From CADEDH01 sp047974625 (GTDB lineage: Bacteria; Actinomycetota; Acidimicrobiia; Acidimicrobiales; SZUA-35), in contig JBKECK010000068.1 of the NCBI GenBank assembly GCA_047974625.1, positions 62,001 to 126,000 of the forward strand: a stretch of 64,000 nucleotides of DNA. Direction: 5' to 3'. The notes beneath the pieces are model-generated. The model was given only the letters and a program-made list of their open reading frames with translations. It searched no databases and was not told where the DNA came from. Each line of letters opens with the position of its first letter. The stretch's first letter is position 1. Positions 32,002 through 40,996 of this stretch are shown in pieces. A program made the position numbers and the translations under genes.

Positions 32002-32203
32002 GACTAGGTGTGAGCAGGCGCCGTCCGGTAGCGGGAGCTAATCTGGTTGGTGGACAGCACATGACGCGCAGACGTCAACCACCACGTCGACACCAACCAC
32101 GTGCTCGCCCAGTCGGCGGCCCACCCCCATTCCTACGGCCGCCGCCGGCCCCGCCCGGACCCTTTACCGGCGGGGCGACAACTCAGGAAAGGACACGAAG
32201 ACC

Positions 32204-32626
32204 ATGGTCGCGCCCCTCGATTTTGCCGCGCCCCAGCCGACCCTGGACCGGCCCGATCTCGACTCGACCGATCAGATCGCCGAGATGGTCCGCCGCTTCT
32301 ACCGTGACGTCGACACCGACGATCTCCTCGGACCGATCTTCAACGACGTTGCCGAAGTGGACTGGGACACCCACCTCCCGAAACTCACCGCGTTCTGGGC
32401 CCGGGCCCTGCTCGGCCACGACGGGTACCACGGCAACCCGTTCGGTCGACACGCCGCCGTACACTCGGTCTCGCCCCTGGAACCGGTCCACTTCGAACGC
32501 TGGCTGAAACTGTTCGACGCCACCCTCGACGGAGGTTGGTCCGGTCCGGCCACCGAGCGGGCCCGGGCCCTGGCTCACAATGTGGCCCGGGTGCACAGCA
32601 CCCAGCTCGGGGTAACCGGCGTCTGA
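32204..32626 (+). CDS. Truncated haemoglobin, group III-like
   Basis: The 140-residue protein has the group III pattern: VRRFYRDVDTDDLLGPIFND with Phe-Tyr in helix B, a W-D-T-H segment, FWARALLGHDGYHGNPFGRH and the proximal His in EPVHFERWLKLFDATL. These haemoglobins bind oxygen or nitric oxide. The AGGAAAGGA upstream is a good ribosome site. Its divergent YwiC-like neighbour supports a role with nitrogen oxides. Confidence 0.88.
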   Translation: MVAPLDFAAPQPTLDRPDLDSTDQIAEMVRRFYRDVDTDDLLGPIFNDVAEVDWDTHLPKLTAFWARALLGHDGYHGNPFGRHAAVHSVSPLEPVHFERWLKLFDATLDGGWSGPATERARALAHNVARVHSTQLGVTGV

Positions 32627-32729
32627 GGACCGGCGCCGGGCGCGCCGCTCCTGTACTGTCGGGCCACGGACCGGGCCGGTATGCCGGCCTCTCACATCGA
32701 CGGTCGTCGCGACCAGGTAGGGGATCCGA

Positions 32730-33761
32730 ATGCGAGCAGTGGTGATGCGGGCGGGAGCCATGGCCGTCGAGGAGGTCCCCGAACCGAAGCCGGGGCCGGG
32801 CCAGGTCCTCATCGCCCCCCACGCCACCGGCATCTGCGGAAGTGACCTGCACTTCCGCGAGGAGTCGATCGCCGCCGCCCAGGCGGCCCCGGACGAACCC
32901 CAGCCGCCGGTCATCCCCGGCCACGAGATCGCCGGAGAGGTGGTCGCCCTCGGCCCCGACGTCCCGGCCGGGACGGTGAAGCCGGGCGACCGGGTCACCG
33001 CCATCCCGTTCACCATGGGGCCGGACGGCCCCGAGACCATCGGCCTGTCTCCCACCCACGGTGGTGGCCTGGCCGAGCTGGCGGCCTTCGACGCCTCCCG
33101 CACCCTGCTGCTACCCCCGGATCTCGACCTCCGCCTGGCCGCCCTGGCCGAGCCGGTGGCCGTGGCCGCCCACGCCGCGGCCATGGCGGCACCGGACGGG
33201 CCGATCGTGGTGGTGGGGGCTGGGCCGATCGGCCTGGGCATCATCGCGGTGAGTGCCGCGGCCGGCCGGGGGCCCATCATCGCCGTCGACCCCTCCCCCA
33301 GCCGCCGCGCCAAGGCCCTGGCCGTCGGGGCCACGTCGGTCCACGAGCCCGGCACCCCCCTCATCGAACTGATGGCGGCCCACGGCTACACCCCGAGCAC
33401 CATCTCACCCCTCCTCGACGCCGACCCGAACCCGTCCACCGTGTTCGAATGCGTCGGCCGGGCGCCCGTGGTTCAGGCCATCGTGGCCGAGGCCCCGCCC
33501 CACAGCCAGGTGGTCCTGGCCGGAGCCTGCCCGCACACCATCGAGGTGGAGCCCCTGCAGCTCACGGTGACCGAGGTGAAACTGGCCGCCAGCTTCGCTT
33601 ACCGCCACCACGACTTCGCCACCGCCCTCCGGCTCCTCAACCAGGAACCGGAACGGTTCGGGCAGCTGATCACCAGCGAACGCCCCCTCGAGGAGGCGGA
33701 GGCCGCGTTCGACGACCTCGCCGGCCACGCCGACGAGGTGAAGATCCTGATCCGGCCCTGA
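32730..33761 (+). CDS. Zinc-dependent alcohol dehydrogenase (threonine dehydrogenase-like)
   Basis: The 343-residue MDR enzyme has the catalytic zinc residues in GICGSDLHF and GHEIAGEV plus ALAEPVAVAAHA. The NAD(P) motif is VVVGAGPIGLGIIAVSAAAG. The four-Cys structural zinc lobe is absent, as in sorbitol-type or short MDR forms. The substrate is unknown. It stands alone with AGGGG ahead of the ATG. Confidence 0.85.
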   Translation: MRAVVMRAGAMAVEEVPEPKPGPGQVLIAPHATGICGSDLHFREESIAAAQAAPDEPQPPVIPGHEIAGEVVALGPDVPAGTVKPGDRVTAIPFTMGPDGPETIGLSPTHGGGLAELAAFDASRTLLLPPDLDLRLAALAEPVAVAAHAAAMAAPDGPIVVVGAGPIGLGIIAVSAAAGRGPIIAVDPSPSRRAKALAVGATSVHEPGTPLIELMAAHGYTPSTISPLLDADPNPSTVFECVGRAPVVQAIVAEAPPHSQVVLAGACPHTIEVEPLQLTVTEVKLAASFAYRHHDFATALRLLNQEPERFGQLITSERPLEEAEAAFDDLAGHADEVKILIRP

Positions 33762-33843
33762 TCCACTTCCGGACCGTTCGGGCCCGGTGTCAGGGGAGGT
33801 TCCCGGGATCAGGTTGCGGGTCCTTCACCCGGAATCGCTCCGA

Positions 33844-34428
33844 TCACCCGGAATTGCTCTGTGAGCTACTGCGGATCAGGTCGGCGACCTCGGCCTCGTC
33901 GAGGCGGCCGGACCACTGTCCGAGCACCGTCCCGTCCCCGTCGTAGAGGATGGCGGCCGGCGGTGCCGTGATCCCGAGCGCAGCCCACGTGGCGGACGTC
34001 CCGTCCCACAGCATGGTGAACGTGACCCCTCCGGCCAGGGCGAACTCGCGGGCCGCGTCCAGATCGCCCTGGATGCCCAACCCGACCACGCTCACCTCGC
34101 CGTCATGTTCCCGAGCGAACCGCTCGAGGCCGGGCGCCTCGGCCCGGCAGATGGTTCACGGGGATGTCCACAACCAGAGCAGCACCGGTTGATCGGCCGG
34201 GAGCAGGGAGGCCAGATCGACCGGGTCGCCGGTGGCCACGTCGGTGACGTCCACGACCGGGAGCGGGTTCGATCCCGCCTCGCCGCTGACCACGGCCGGA
34301 CCGGCCTCCTCGTCGGACCCGCTCACGCAGCCGGCCAGGCTGAGGACGGCGGCGAGCACCAAACCCAGCCCGATGGCGGCCCGGCGGGGCGAACCGGTTC
34401 GGCGCGGCACGGCTTCGGGTCGGCTCAT
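33844..34428 (-). CDS. TlpA/ResA-like thiol-disulfide lipoprotein, probable selenoprotein (UxxC)
   Basis: If the in-frame TGA at 34158-34156 is read as selenocysteine, one 194-residue protein results. It has a lipoprotein signal (GLGLVLAAVLSLAGC), then LLPADQPVLLWLWTSP, Sec at about 91, T, I, Cys94 and RAEAPGLERFAREH: the classic thioredoxin-fold CxxC site with Sec as the first residue. The downstream half (VSVVGLGIQGDLDAAREFAL, GITAPPAAILYDGDG with the cis-Pro loop) is an intact TlpA-like fold in the same frame. A perfect 7-bp hairpin with GG in its loop lies 7 nt after the TGA, the geometry of a bacterial SECIS. A plain nonsense mutation is the alternative. Confidence 0.8.
34129..34148 (-). 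promoter_or_regulatory. SECIS-like hairpin after the in-frame TGA
   Basis: On the minus-strand RNA the arms GCCGGGC (34148-34142) and GCCCGGC (34135-34129) pair perfectly around the loop CGAGGC. It begins 7 nt after the TGA and has a GG in the apical loop, as SelB-recognised bacterial SECIS elements do. Confidence 0.65.
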
Positions 34429-34632
34429 GGGGGTCCGCTCGATCACCCGGATTCGGTACGGGACGGCCCGTGGGCCTCACATCGGCAGGCCGGCGTTCTG
34501 GCCTTGAGCGCCGAAAACCCCGGATCACCGCCGACAGGAGCGGAGGTTCCCGGCCGACGGTGGCAGCTAGCCTTCCGCTCAGTGGGTAATCCCGTTCCCG
34601 ACGATACCCGCGGCATCGTCGATCCGACCGCG

Positions 34633-35484
34633 ATGTTCGAGGTGGTGGACTTCCAACGGTACCCCGCCGGCCCTTCGCTGGAGGGCTTGGTGGCGTGGTT
34701 GTGGTCGGTCTCCTGGGCGCTCCCGCCGGGCACCGTCCACGACCAGCAGGTGCTGAACCATCCGGCCGGCCACATCAGCGTGGGCACGATCGACGACGCC
34801 GGGGTCCCCCTCGATCCGGCCGAGGGTCGGGTGTACGGCGTGCTGGACCGGTTGAGCCACCGCCGGCTGACGGGGGCCGGATGGACGGTGGCCGCCCGCT
34901 CGACCGTGGGCGGCCTCGGCGTGCTCCTCGATCAGCCGGCCCGCAACGCGACCGGCCGCCAGCTCTCCCTGGGCGAGGCGCTTCCCGGGATCGACCCCGA
35001 CCTGGTGCCCGCCGTGAACGCGGCGGTCGACGCCCATGGTACGGCCGCCGGGATCGCGGCCGGGGTGGAGCGGCTCCGTGCGGGACTGGAGGCCGTGGTC
35101 GGCCAGCGACCATCCGCCCTGGTGGAGGAGGCCCGCTGGGTCGTCGAGGTGGCCCGCCTGGCCGAGACCGACCGGACCGTGTGCCGGGTGGAGCAGCTGG
35201 CCGAACGGGCGTGCGTCAGCGTCCGCTCGTTGCAACGCCGCTTCGACCGGCACGTCGGAGCCAGTCCCTCGTTCGTGATCCGCCGGTGGCGCATCATCGA
35301 AGCGGCCGAGTCCGCCCGTCACGCCCGAACCACCGGTGGAGAATGGCCCGGTTGGTCGGCGGTGGCGGCCCGGCTCGGCTACGCCGATCAGGCCCACCTC
35401 AGCCGCGACTTCCGTCACCATCTCGGCGTCACCCCTTCCGCCTACGTTCGTCGTCCCCCGCCCCGATCGACCCCGGCGCGATGA
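34633..35484 (+). CDS. AraC-family transcriptional regulator
   Basis: The 283-residue protein has an N-terminal sensing domain resembling DUF6597 (VDFQRYPAGPSLEGLVAWLW) and a C-terminal double helix-turn-helix: VEQLAERACVSVRSLQRRFD and then WSAVAARLGYADQAHLSRDF, ending LGVTPSAYVRR. Its targets are not known; the divergent redox selenoprotein lipoprotein gene and the downstream SurE gene are possible. Confidence 0.88.
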   Translation: MFEVVDFQRYPAGPSLEGLVAWLWSVSWALPPGTVHDQQVLNHPAGHISVGTIDDAGVPLDPAEGRVYGVLDRLSHRRLTGAGWTVAARSTVGGLGVLLDQPARNATGRQLSLGEALPGIDPDLVPAVNAAVDAHGTAAGIAAGVERLRAGLEAVVGQRPSALVEEARWVVEVARLAETDRTVCRVEQLAERACVSVRSLQRRFDRHVGASPSFVIRRWRIIEAAESARHARTTGGEWPGWSAVAARLGYADQAHLSRDFRHHLGVTPSAYVRRPPPRSTPAR

Positions 35485-35604
35485 CGCCCCGGACCCCGAT
35501 GTTGGACGCCGCAGGCCACGGTCGACTCAGATACCCACCGGGAACGCGTCCGACCGGGGATCGACCCGGGTCCGGCGACCGTGTTCCGACGGAAGGGGAA
35601 AACC

Positions 35605-36513
35605 ATGGTTTCACAACCGAGTCGTTCGATCCGGACCCTGGTGGGCGTCGCTGTGCTCACCGCCGGTGTCGCCGTCGGGGGCGGCGCCGCGTCGGCGGGC
35701 AACGACAAACCCGACGATCCGCTCCGGATCATGGTGACCAATGACGACGGCTGGCAGGCCGAAGGCATCACCGCGGTCTACGACGCCCTGGTCGCCGCCG
35801 GCTACGACGTGACCATGGTGGCCCCCGCCGGCAACCAGAGCGGGATGGGGGGCCGGGTCACCCTGACGGGCCCGTTGGTGGTGTCGCAGCCCGAGGCGGG
35901 CAAGTTCGCGGTCGAGGGGACCCCGGCCGACGCCACCGAGTTCGGTCTGTCCACCCTGTACGCCGGGGAACCACCCGACCTGGTGATCTCGGGGACCAAC
36001 ATCGGGCAGAACATCGCCGCCGCCGAGATCCACTCCGGTACCGTCGCCGCCGCCGCCACCTCCCTCAACGAGGGTGTTCCCGCCATCGCCGTCAGCACCG
36101 AGGTGCCCGTGGGCAGCGCCGTCGGCGAGCCCGACTTCGCCGGCACCGCCGACTTCACCGTGGAACTGGTGGAGGAGCTCGACGAACGGTCGCGCGGTGG
36201 GGCCCTCCTCCCCGAGGGCCTGGGCCTCAACGTCAACTATCCCCTGGTCACCGAGGGTGAGACCCTCGGTGACGCTGTCCTGGTGAACACCGGCACCGGC
36301 TTCCTCGACGGCACCTACGAGGGCGCGATCCCCGGAGTCGGGGAGTCTACCGATTTCGAGATCGTGCTCACCCTCAAGCCCGAGACGGTGGCCGATTCCG
36401 ACACCGAGGCGCTGGCCGACAACAACATCACGATCACCCCGATCAACGGCAACTACGACGCCGGCCGCACCGACTCCCTCATCCGCCGGGTGGTGAAGTC
36501 GCTGAACAAGTAG
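35605..36513 (+). CDS. surE: Secreted SurE-type 5'/3'-nucleotidase
   Basis: The 302-residue protein has the SurE metal-binding start IMVTNDDGWQAEGI, then APAGNQSGMGG and DLVISGTNIGQNIAA. Unlike cytoplasmic SurE it has a signal peptide (TLVGVAVLTAGVAVGGGAAS, then cleavage near ASAG), so it should act outside the membrane as a phosphatase on nucleotides or other phosphoesters. ATG 35605 follows GAAGGGGA. Confidence 0.9.
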   Translation: MVSQPSRSIRTLVGVAVLTAGVAVGGGAASAGNDKPDDPLRIMVTNDDGWQAEGITAVYDALVAAGYDVTMVAPAGNQSGMGGRVTLTGPLVVSQPEAGKFAVEGTPADATEFGLSTLYAGEPPDLVISGTNIGQNIAAAEIHSGTVAAAATSLNEGVPAIAVSTEVPVGSAVGEPDFAGTADFTVELVEELDERSRGGALLPEGLGLNVNYPLVTEGETLGDAVLVNTGTGFLDGTYEGAIPGVGESTDFEIVLTLKPETVADSDTEALADNNITITPINGNYDAGRTDSLIRRVVKSLNK

Positions 36514-36567
36514 TGGGCCAACCCCGCCGAGCCGGGTCCGCCGAACGGGCGGGGCGACACCGGCGGA

Positions 36568-38607
36568 TCAGACCGGCTCGACCTCGACCAGGGTTTCGTG
36601 GAAGAAGGCGGAACCCTGGTCGTCGTCGGCCACGGCCGGGTTGGTGAGAGCGTTCACGGCCCGGCCCTCGGGGCTGGAGCGGTGCCACCAGCCAAAGGGC
36701 ATGGTCACCAGGCCGGGTTGCCCGTCGGTGCCGACATGGGCGGTGATGGTGAGGCTGCCGCGGTCGTTGTGGACCCTCACCCGGTCACCGTCGCCGACGC
36801 CGCGGGCGGCGGCGTCGAGGGGATGGATGTGGAGCCGCGGTGCGGGCGGCTGAGGGAAGTGGGGCTCGGAACCCCCATAGTTGGCGTTCAGGAAGGCCGG
36901 GTGCTGCTTGCGGCTCATCAGGGCCAGCGGGAACCGCCCGGTGAGGGCGGGATCGCCCCCGGGGGTCTCCGGGCCGACCTCGGTGGACACCGCCCCGAGC
37001 CGGAACCGGGGGCGGGGCGCCGCGTCACCGGGGCCACCGGCGGCGGCCGGGTCGGGGTCGAGGTGGGGTCGGTGGTCGGCGGGGACGGCCAGCCGGGCCC
37101 ATCCCTCGGCCGCCAGCCGCTCGTAGCTGATCCCGTCCAGCCACGGATGTCCGGAGGCCAGCAGGCGCCGGATCACGGTCTCGTCGTCGGCGGCCAGCAT
37201 CGGATCGTCGTCCACCCCCAGAGCCCGGGCCAACCGGCGGAAGATCTCGCTGTTCGGCCTGGCCTGGCCGAGCGGGGCGATGGCCGGCTGATTGAGCGAC
37301 AGGTACAGGTGACCCCAGGCGATACCCAGGTCGAGGTGCTCCACCTGGGTGGTGGCGGGCAGGATCACGTCGGCGTACCGGGCCGTGTCGGTCATGACCT
37401 GCTCGATCACCACGGTGAAGAGGTCGTCCCGTTCCAACCCGGCGACCACCCGGTTCTGGTCGGGGACGATCACGGCCGGGTTGGCGTTGTGGACCACCAG
37501 GGCCTCGATGGGGGGATCGAGGGACTGGTCGGTGAGGACCTGACCGAGGCGGGCCATGTTGAAGCTGCGACGGTCGGGCCGGTCGGTGGGCAGGGCCAGG
37601 GCGGTCTCGAAGTACACCTGGGTGGACCGGGCCAGACCCCCGCCGACGTCCCGCCAGGCCCCGGTGACCGCCGGCAGCATGGTCACGGCGCGGAGCAGTT
37701 CCCGGCCCCCGGCCCGGTGCTCGGGGCCGACCAGGGTGCGTACCACGGCCGGGCGTTGGGTGGCGTAGGTGTGGGCCAACCATTCCACGTCGGCGGCGGC
37801 CACCCCGGTGGCCTCGGCCGTGGTGTCGGGTGCCCAGGGCGCCGCTGAGGCCTGGAGCTCCTCCCATCCGACGGTGGCGGCCTCGATCCAGGCCCGGTCG
37901 AGGAGACCGTCCCGCTCCATGACGTGGATCAGGCCCAGCACCAGGGCGGCGTCGGTTCCCGGCCGGACCTGGAGGAACCGGTCGGCCCGGCGGGCGGTGG
38001 CGGTGCGGACTGGGTCGATCACCACCACGGTGGCCCCGGCCACCCGGGCCCGGTCGATCACCGGCCACAGGTGCCGGTTGGTGAGTGCGGTGTCCGTCCC
38101 CCACAGGACGATGGTGCGGGCGTCGGCCAGGCGTTCCGGGTCGACCCCGAAGGGGGTGCCGGTCACGTCGGCGGCCGCCATCCAGGCGGTGGAGCCGCAC
38201 AGGTGCCGGATGACGTCACTGGCCCCGATCCGGTCGAAGAACCGGTCGGCGATGAGGCCCTTCTGCACCACCCCCTGGGTGCCGTCGAACGAGAACGGCA
38301 AGATGGCCTCGGCCCGGCCGGCCGCGATCAGAGCGCCGAGCCGGTCGGCCACCAGGGCCTCGGCCTCGTCCCAACCGATCGGGGTGTACCGACCGGACCC
38401 CTTGGGGCCGGTGCGGACCAGCGGGGTGAGGATCCGGTCGGGGTGGTAGACCCGGTCGAGGTAGCGGTTGACCTTGGGACACAGCTGACCGGCCGTCAAG
38501 GGGTGTTCGGCGCTGCCCCGCAGGGCCACGGCCCGACCGTCGGTCACCGTCACCTCCCACATGCAGGTGTCGGGGCAGTCGTGGTGGCAGGAGCCTCGGA
38601 CCAGCAT
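36568..38607 (-). CDS. Molybdopterin oxidoreductase (formate dehydrogenase/DMSO-reductase superfamily)
   Basis: The 679-residue protein begins with a 4Fe-4S site (SCHHDCPDTC and LCPK near residue 43). It then has the molybdopterin-binding core (DARTIVLWGTDTALTNRHLW, VVIDPVRTATARRADRFLQV) and a C-terminal dinucleotide-binding domain (ANYGGSEPHFP, GDRVRVHNDRGSL). It lacks a Tat signal, so it is cytoplasmic. The family includes formate, thiosulfate, and other oxotransferases; the substrate is not clear. The rhodanese lipoprotein gene is just upstream on the same strand. Confidence 0.86.
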   Translation of the reverse strand: MLVRGSCHHDCPDTCMWEVTVTDGRAVALRGSAEHPLTAGQLCPKVNRYLDRVYHPDRILTPLVRTGPKGSGRYTPIGWDEAEALVADRLGALIAAGRAEAILPFSFDGTQGVVQKGLIADRFFDRIGASDVIRHLCGSTAWMAAADVTGTPFGVDPERLADARTIVLWGTDTALTNRHLWPVIDRARVAGATVVVIDPVRTATARRADRFLQVRPGTDAALVLGLIHVMERDGLLDRAWIEAATVGWEELQASAAPWAPDTTAEATGVAAADVEWLAHTYATQRPAVVRTLVGPEHRAGGRELLRAVTMLPAVTGAWRDVGGGLARSTQVYFETALALPTDRPDRRSFNMARLGQVLTDQSLDPPIEALVVHNANPAVIVPDQNRVVAGLERDDLFTVVIEQVMTDTARYADVILPATTQVEHLDLGIAWGHLYLSLNQPAIAPLGQARPNSEIFRRLARALGVDDDPMLAADDETVIRRLLASGHPWLDGISYERLAAEGWARLAVPADHRPHLDPDPAAAGGPGDAAPRPRFRLGAVSTEVGPETPGGDPALTGRFPLALMSRKQHPAFLNANYGGSEPHFPQPPAPRLHIHPLDAAARGVGDGDRVRVHNDRGSLTITAHVGTDGQPGLVTMPFGWWHRSSPEGRAVNALTNPAVADDDQGSAFFHETLVEVEPV

Positions 38608-38631
38608 CAGGGGGCCGCCGCTTCGGTCCGG

Positions 38632-39132
38632 TCAGTCCGTGGTCAGGGGGAGGCCGGCGGCCTCCCAGTCGATCACGCCACCGTCGATCTCGTACACCTG
38701 GTCAAAGCCGGCCGCCCGCATCTCCTCGGTGGCCGCGGCCGACCGGTTACCGGACCGGCAGTAGACGAGATAGGGCTGGCCGGGATCGAGTTCGGCGATC
38801 TGGCCGGCGAAGTCGGGGCCCTCGAAGTCGATGTCGACCGCCCCGTCCAGGTGGCCCTCCTGGAACTCCTGTGGGGTGCGGACGTCGAGGACGGTGACCG
38901 AGTCGTCGGCGGCCAGCGCGGCCGCCTGCTCCGGGGTGACCAGGCCCGGGGCGGCCGCCGCGGTGCCGATCTCGCCGGCCACCACGATCTCGGTGGTGGT
39001 GCCGCCGGCGTCGGCCCCGTCCTCGGAACCACCGCAGCCCGCCAGGATCCCGGCCAGGGCCACGGCCCCGGCCAGGGCCACCCCGACGCTCCGGGACCGG
39101 GGTCGGTATCGAACGTGGCGGATCTCCCGCAT
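38632..39132 (-). CDS. Rhodanese-domain lipoprotein
   Basis: The 166-residue protein has a lipobox (VALAGAVALAGILAGC) and one rhodanese domain with the catalytic Cys in YLVYCRSGNRS and the upstream VLDVRTPQEFQEGHLDGAVD. It should bind sulfane sulfur at the outer face of the membrane. It lies 24 nt upstream of the molybdopterin oxidoreductase on the same strand, so sulfur chemistry for that enzyme is possible. Confidence 0.9.
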   Translation of the reverse strand: MREIRHVRYRPRSRSVGVALAGAVALAGILAGCGGSEDGADAGGTTTEIVVAGEIGTAAAAPGLVTPEQAAALAADDSVTVLDVRTPQEFQEGHLDGAVDIDFEGPDFAGQIAELDPGQPYLVYCRSGNRSAAATEEMRAAGFDQVYEIDGGVIDWEAAGLPLTTD

Positions 39133-39292
39133 GGCTGCTCCCTGATGTCCCTTGGTCTGGACGCGATCGACCTGTCGATCGCGTCGTCGGTGTGCCGGGC
39201 CCAGGGTAGGCAGCCGGCCGGCGCCCGACGCCGCATCCGGCGCCGGATCGGTGGCCGGGCCGCCCCGCCGGGCCAGTGGTTATGGTTGCCCT

Positions 39293-40996
39293 GTGACCGG
39301 TATCACCCACCCAACGGCGACCACCATCTACCCGGCTCGACGGGTGGTGACGATGAACCCGTCGATCCCCCGGGCCGAGGCGGTGGCGGTGCGGGGTGAC
39401 CGCATCCTCGCCGTTGGCACCGTCGACGAGTTGGCCTCCTGGGGCGACCATGTGGTCGACCGCCGCTTCGCCGACCGGGTGCTGCTGCCCGGCTTCGTCG
39501 AGGCCCACACCCACGTGATGAGCGGCGGCATGTGGGACCACCCCTATATCGGCTGGTTCGACCGGACCGGTCCGGACGGTCGCCACTGGCCCGGGGCCCG
39601 CGACGTCGCCACCGTGATCGACCTGCTCCGCCACTACGAGGCCGAGTTGGACGACCCCGACGATCCCCTGATCGCCTGGGGCCTCGACCCGATCTACTTC
39701 GCCGGGGAACGGCTGGTGGCCCGGCACCTCGACCAGGTGTCGGACCGACGGCCGATCTTCGTCTACCACGCCAGCGGCCACCTGGCCACGGTCAACACCG
39801 CCATGCTCCGGCGGGAGAACATCGACGCCACCACCCCCACCCCGGGGGTGGCCAGGGGCCCCGACGGCCAACCGAACGGGGAGTTGCAGGAGCCTGCTGC
39901 CATGATGCTGGCCTCGGCCGCCTATCCGACCATGTTCCGTTCCATGCACGGGCCCGACGCCATCCGCGCCTTCGCGGCGGAGGCGCGCAACACCGGCCAG
40001 ACCACCGTCACCGATCTGGGGAGCACGGCCATCGACCGGCCCCGCCAGCTCGAGGCGTGGAAGGCGGTCACCGCCCAACCCGACTTCCCGGTACGGGTCA
40101 TGGTGGCCGCCGCCCCCGGCCTGGCCCAGATCGCCCCGTCCGAGCTGGGGTCCATGGTCCGGGACCTGGCCGCCGAGATGGAGGCGGCGGGCAACACCAA
40201 GCTCCGGTTCGGTATCGCCAAGATCATCCTGGACGGGTCGATCCAGGGGTTCACGGCCCGGATCAGCTGGCCCCACTACTACCGACCCCCCGAGGGCCAT
40301 CCCGGAAACGGCCTGTGGCTCGTGCCCCCGGACCGGATGGCCGACCTGGTCACCGACCTGCACCGGGCGGGCCTGATCGTCCACTGCCACTGCAACGGCG
40401 ACGAGGCCTCGGAGGTGTTCATCGACGCGGTGGCCACCGCCCTGGAACGTCATCCCCGGGCCGATCACCGCCACACCGTGCAGCACTGCCAGCTCACCAC
40501 CCCGGCCCAGTACCGGCGGATGGCCGCCCTCGGGATGCAGGCCAACATCTTCTCCAACCACATCTTCTACTGGGGCGACCAGCACCACGACGTCACCCTC
40601 GGGCCCGACCGGGCCGCCGCCATGGACGCCTGCGCCACCGCCCACCGCGAGGGGGTCCGGTTCGCCATCCACGCCGACACCCCGGTGACCCCCATGGGCC
40701 AGCTCCACACCGCCTGGTGCGCGGTGAACCGGCTCACCGCCTCCGGCCGGGTGCTCGGTCCCGACGAGCGGATCCCGGTGGAGACGGCCCTGGAGGCCAT
40801 CACCCTGGGGGCCGCCCACCAGCTCGGCCTGGATCACGAGATCGGCAGCATCGAAGCCGGGAAGCTGGCCGACTTCGCTGTCCTCGACGACGACCCCCTC
40901 ACCGCGGACCCGACCACCCTGGCCGAGATCGGGGTGTGGGGCACCGTCCTGGGCGGGGTGCCCCAGCCGGGCGCCGGCCGGTCGGACACCCCGTGA
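39293..40996 (+). CDS. YtcJ-type amidohydrolase (amidohydrolase family 3)
   Basis: The 567-residue metal hydrolase has the N-terminal beta cap, GFVEAHTHVMSGG, an active centre with VHCHCNGDEAS and HTVQHCQL, and the terminal IGSIEAGKLADFAVLDDDPL. The start is GTG 39293; TATGGT lies about 9 nt before it, so the mRNA may be nearly leaderless. Its TGA overlaps the GTG of the COG0523 GTPase, linking it to a metallochaperone. Confidence 0.86.
   Translation: MTGITHPTATTIYPARRVVTMNPSIPRAEAVAVRGDRILAVGTVDELASWGDHVVDRRFADRVLLPGFVEAHTHVMSGGMWDHPYIGWFDRTGPDGRHWPGARDVATVIDLLRHYEAELDDPDDPLIAWGLDPIYFAGERLVARHLDQVSDRRPIFVYHASGHLATVNTAMLRRENIDATTPTPGVARGPDGQPNGELQEPAAMMLASAAYPTMFRSMHGPDAIRAFAAEARNTGQTTVTDLGSTAIDRPRQLEAWKAVTAQPDFPVRVMVAAAPGLAQIAPSELGSMVRDLAAEMEAAGNTKLRFGIAKIILDGSIQGFTARISWPHYYRPPEGHPGNGLWLVPPDRMADLVTDLHRAGLIVHCHCNGDEASEVFIDAVATALERHPRADHRHTVQHCQLTTPAQYRRMAALGMQANIFSNHIFYWGDQHHDVTLGPDRAAAMDACATAHREGVRFAIHADTPVTPMGQLHTAWCAVNRLTASGRVLGPDERIPVETALEAITLGAAHQLGLDHEIGSIEAGKLADFAVLDDDPLTADPTTLAEIGVWGTVLGGVPQPGAGRSDTP

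Noticed and set aside
37924..39399. A long plus-strand frame across the molybdopterin oxidoreductase and rhodanese genes
   Set aside because: The opposite strand encodes well-conserved proteins here; this frame is Gly/Asp/Val-rich noise.
38747..40837. A 696-codon open frame antisense to the amidohydrolase
   Set aside because: It is a shadow of the high-GC plus-strand gene, with low-complexity His/Gly/Val-rich text and no domain signal.
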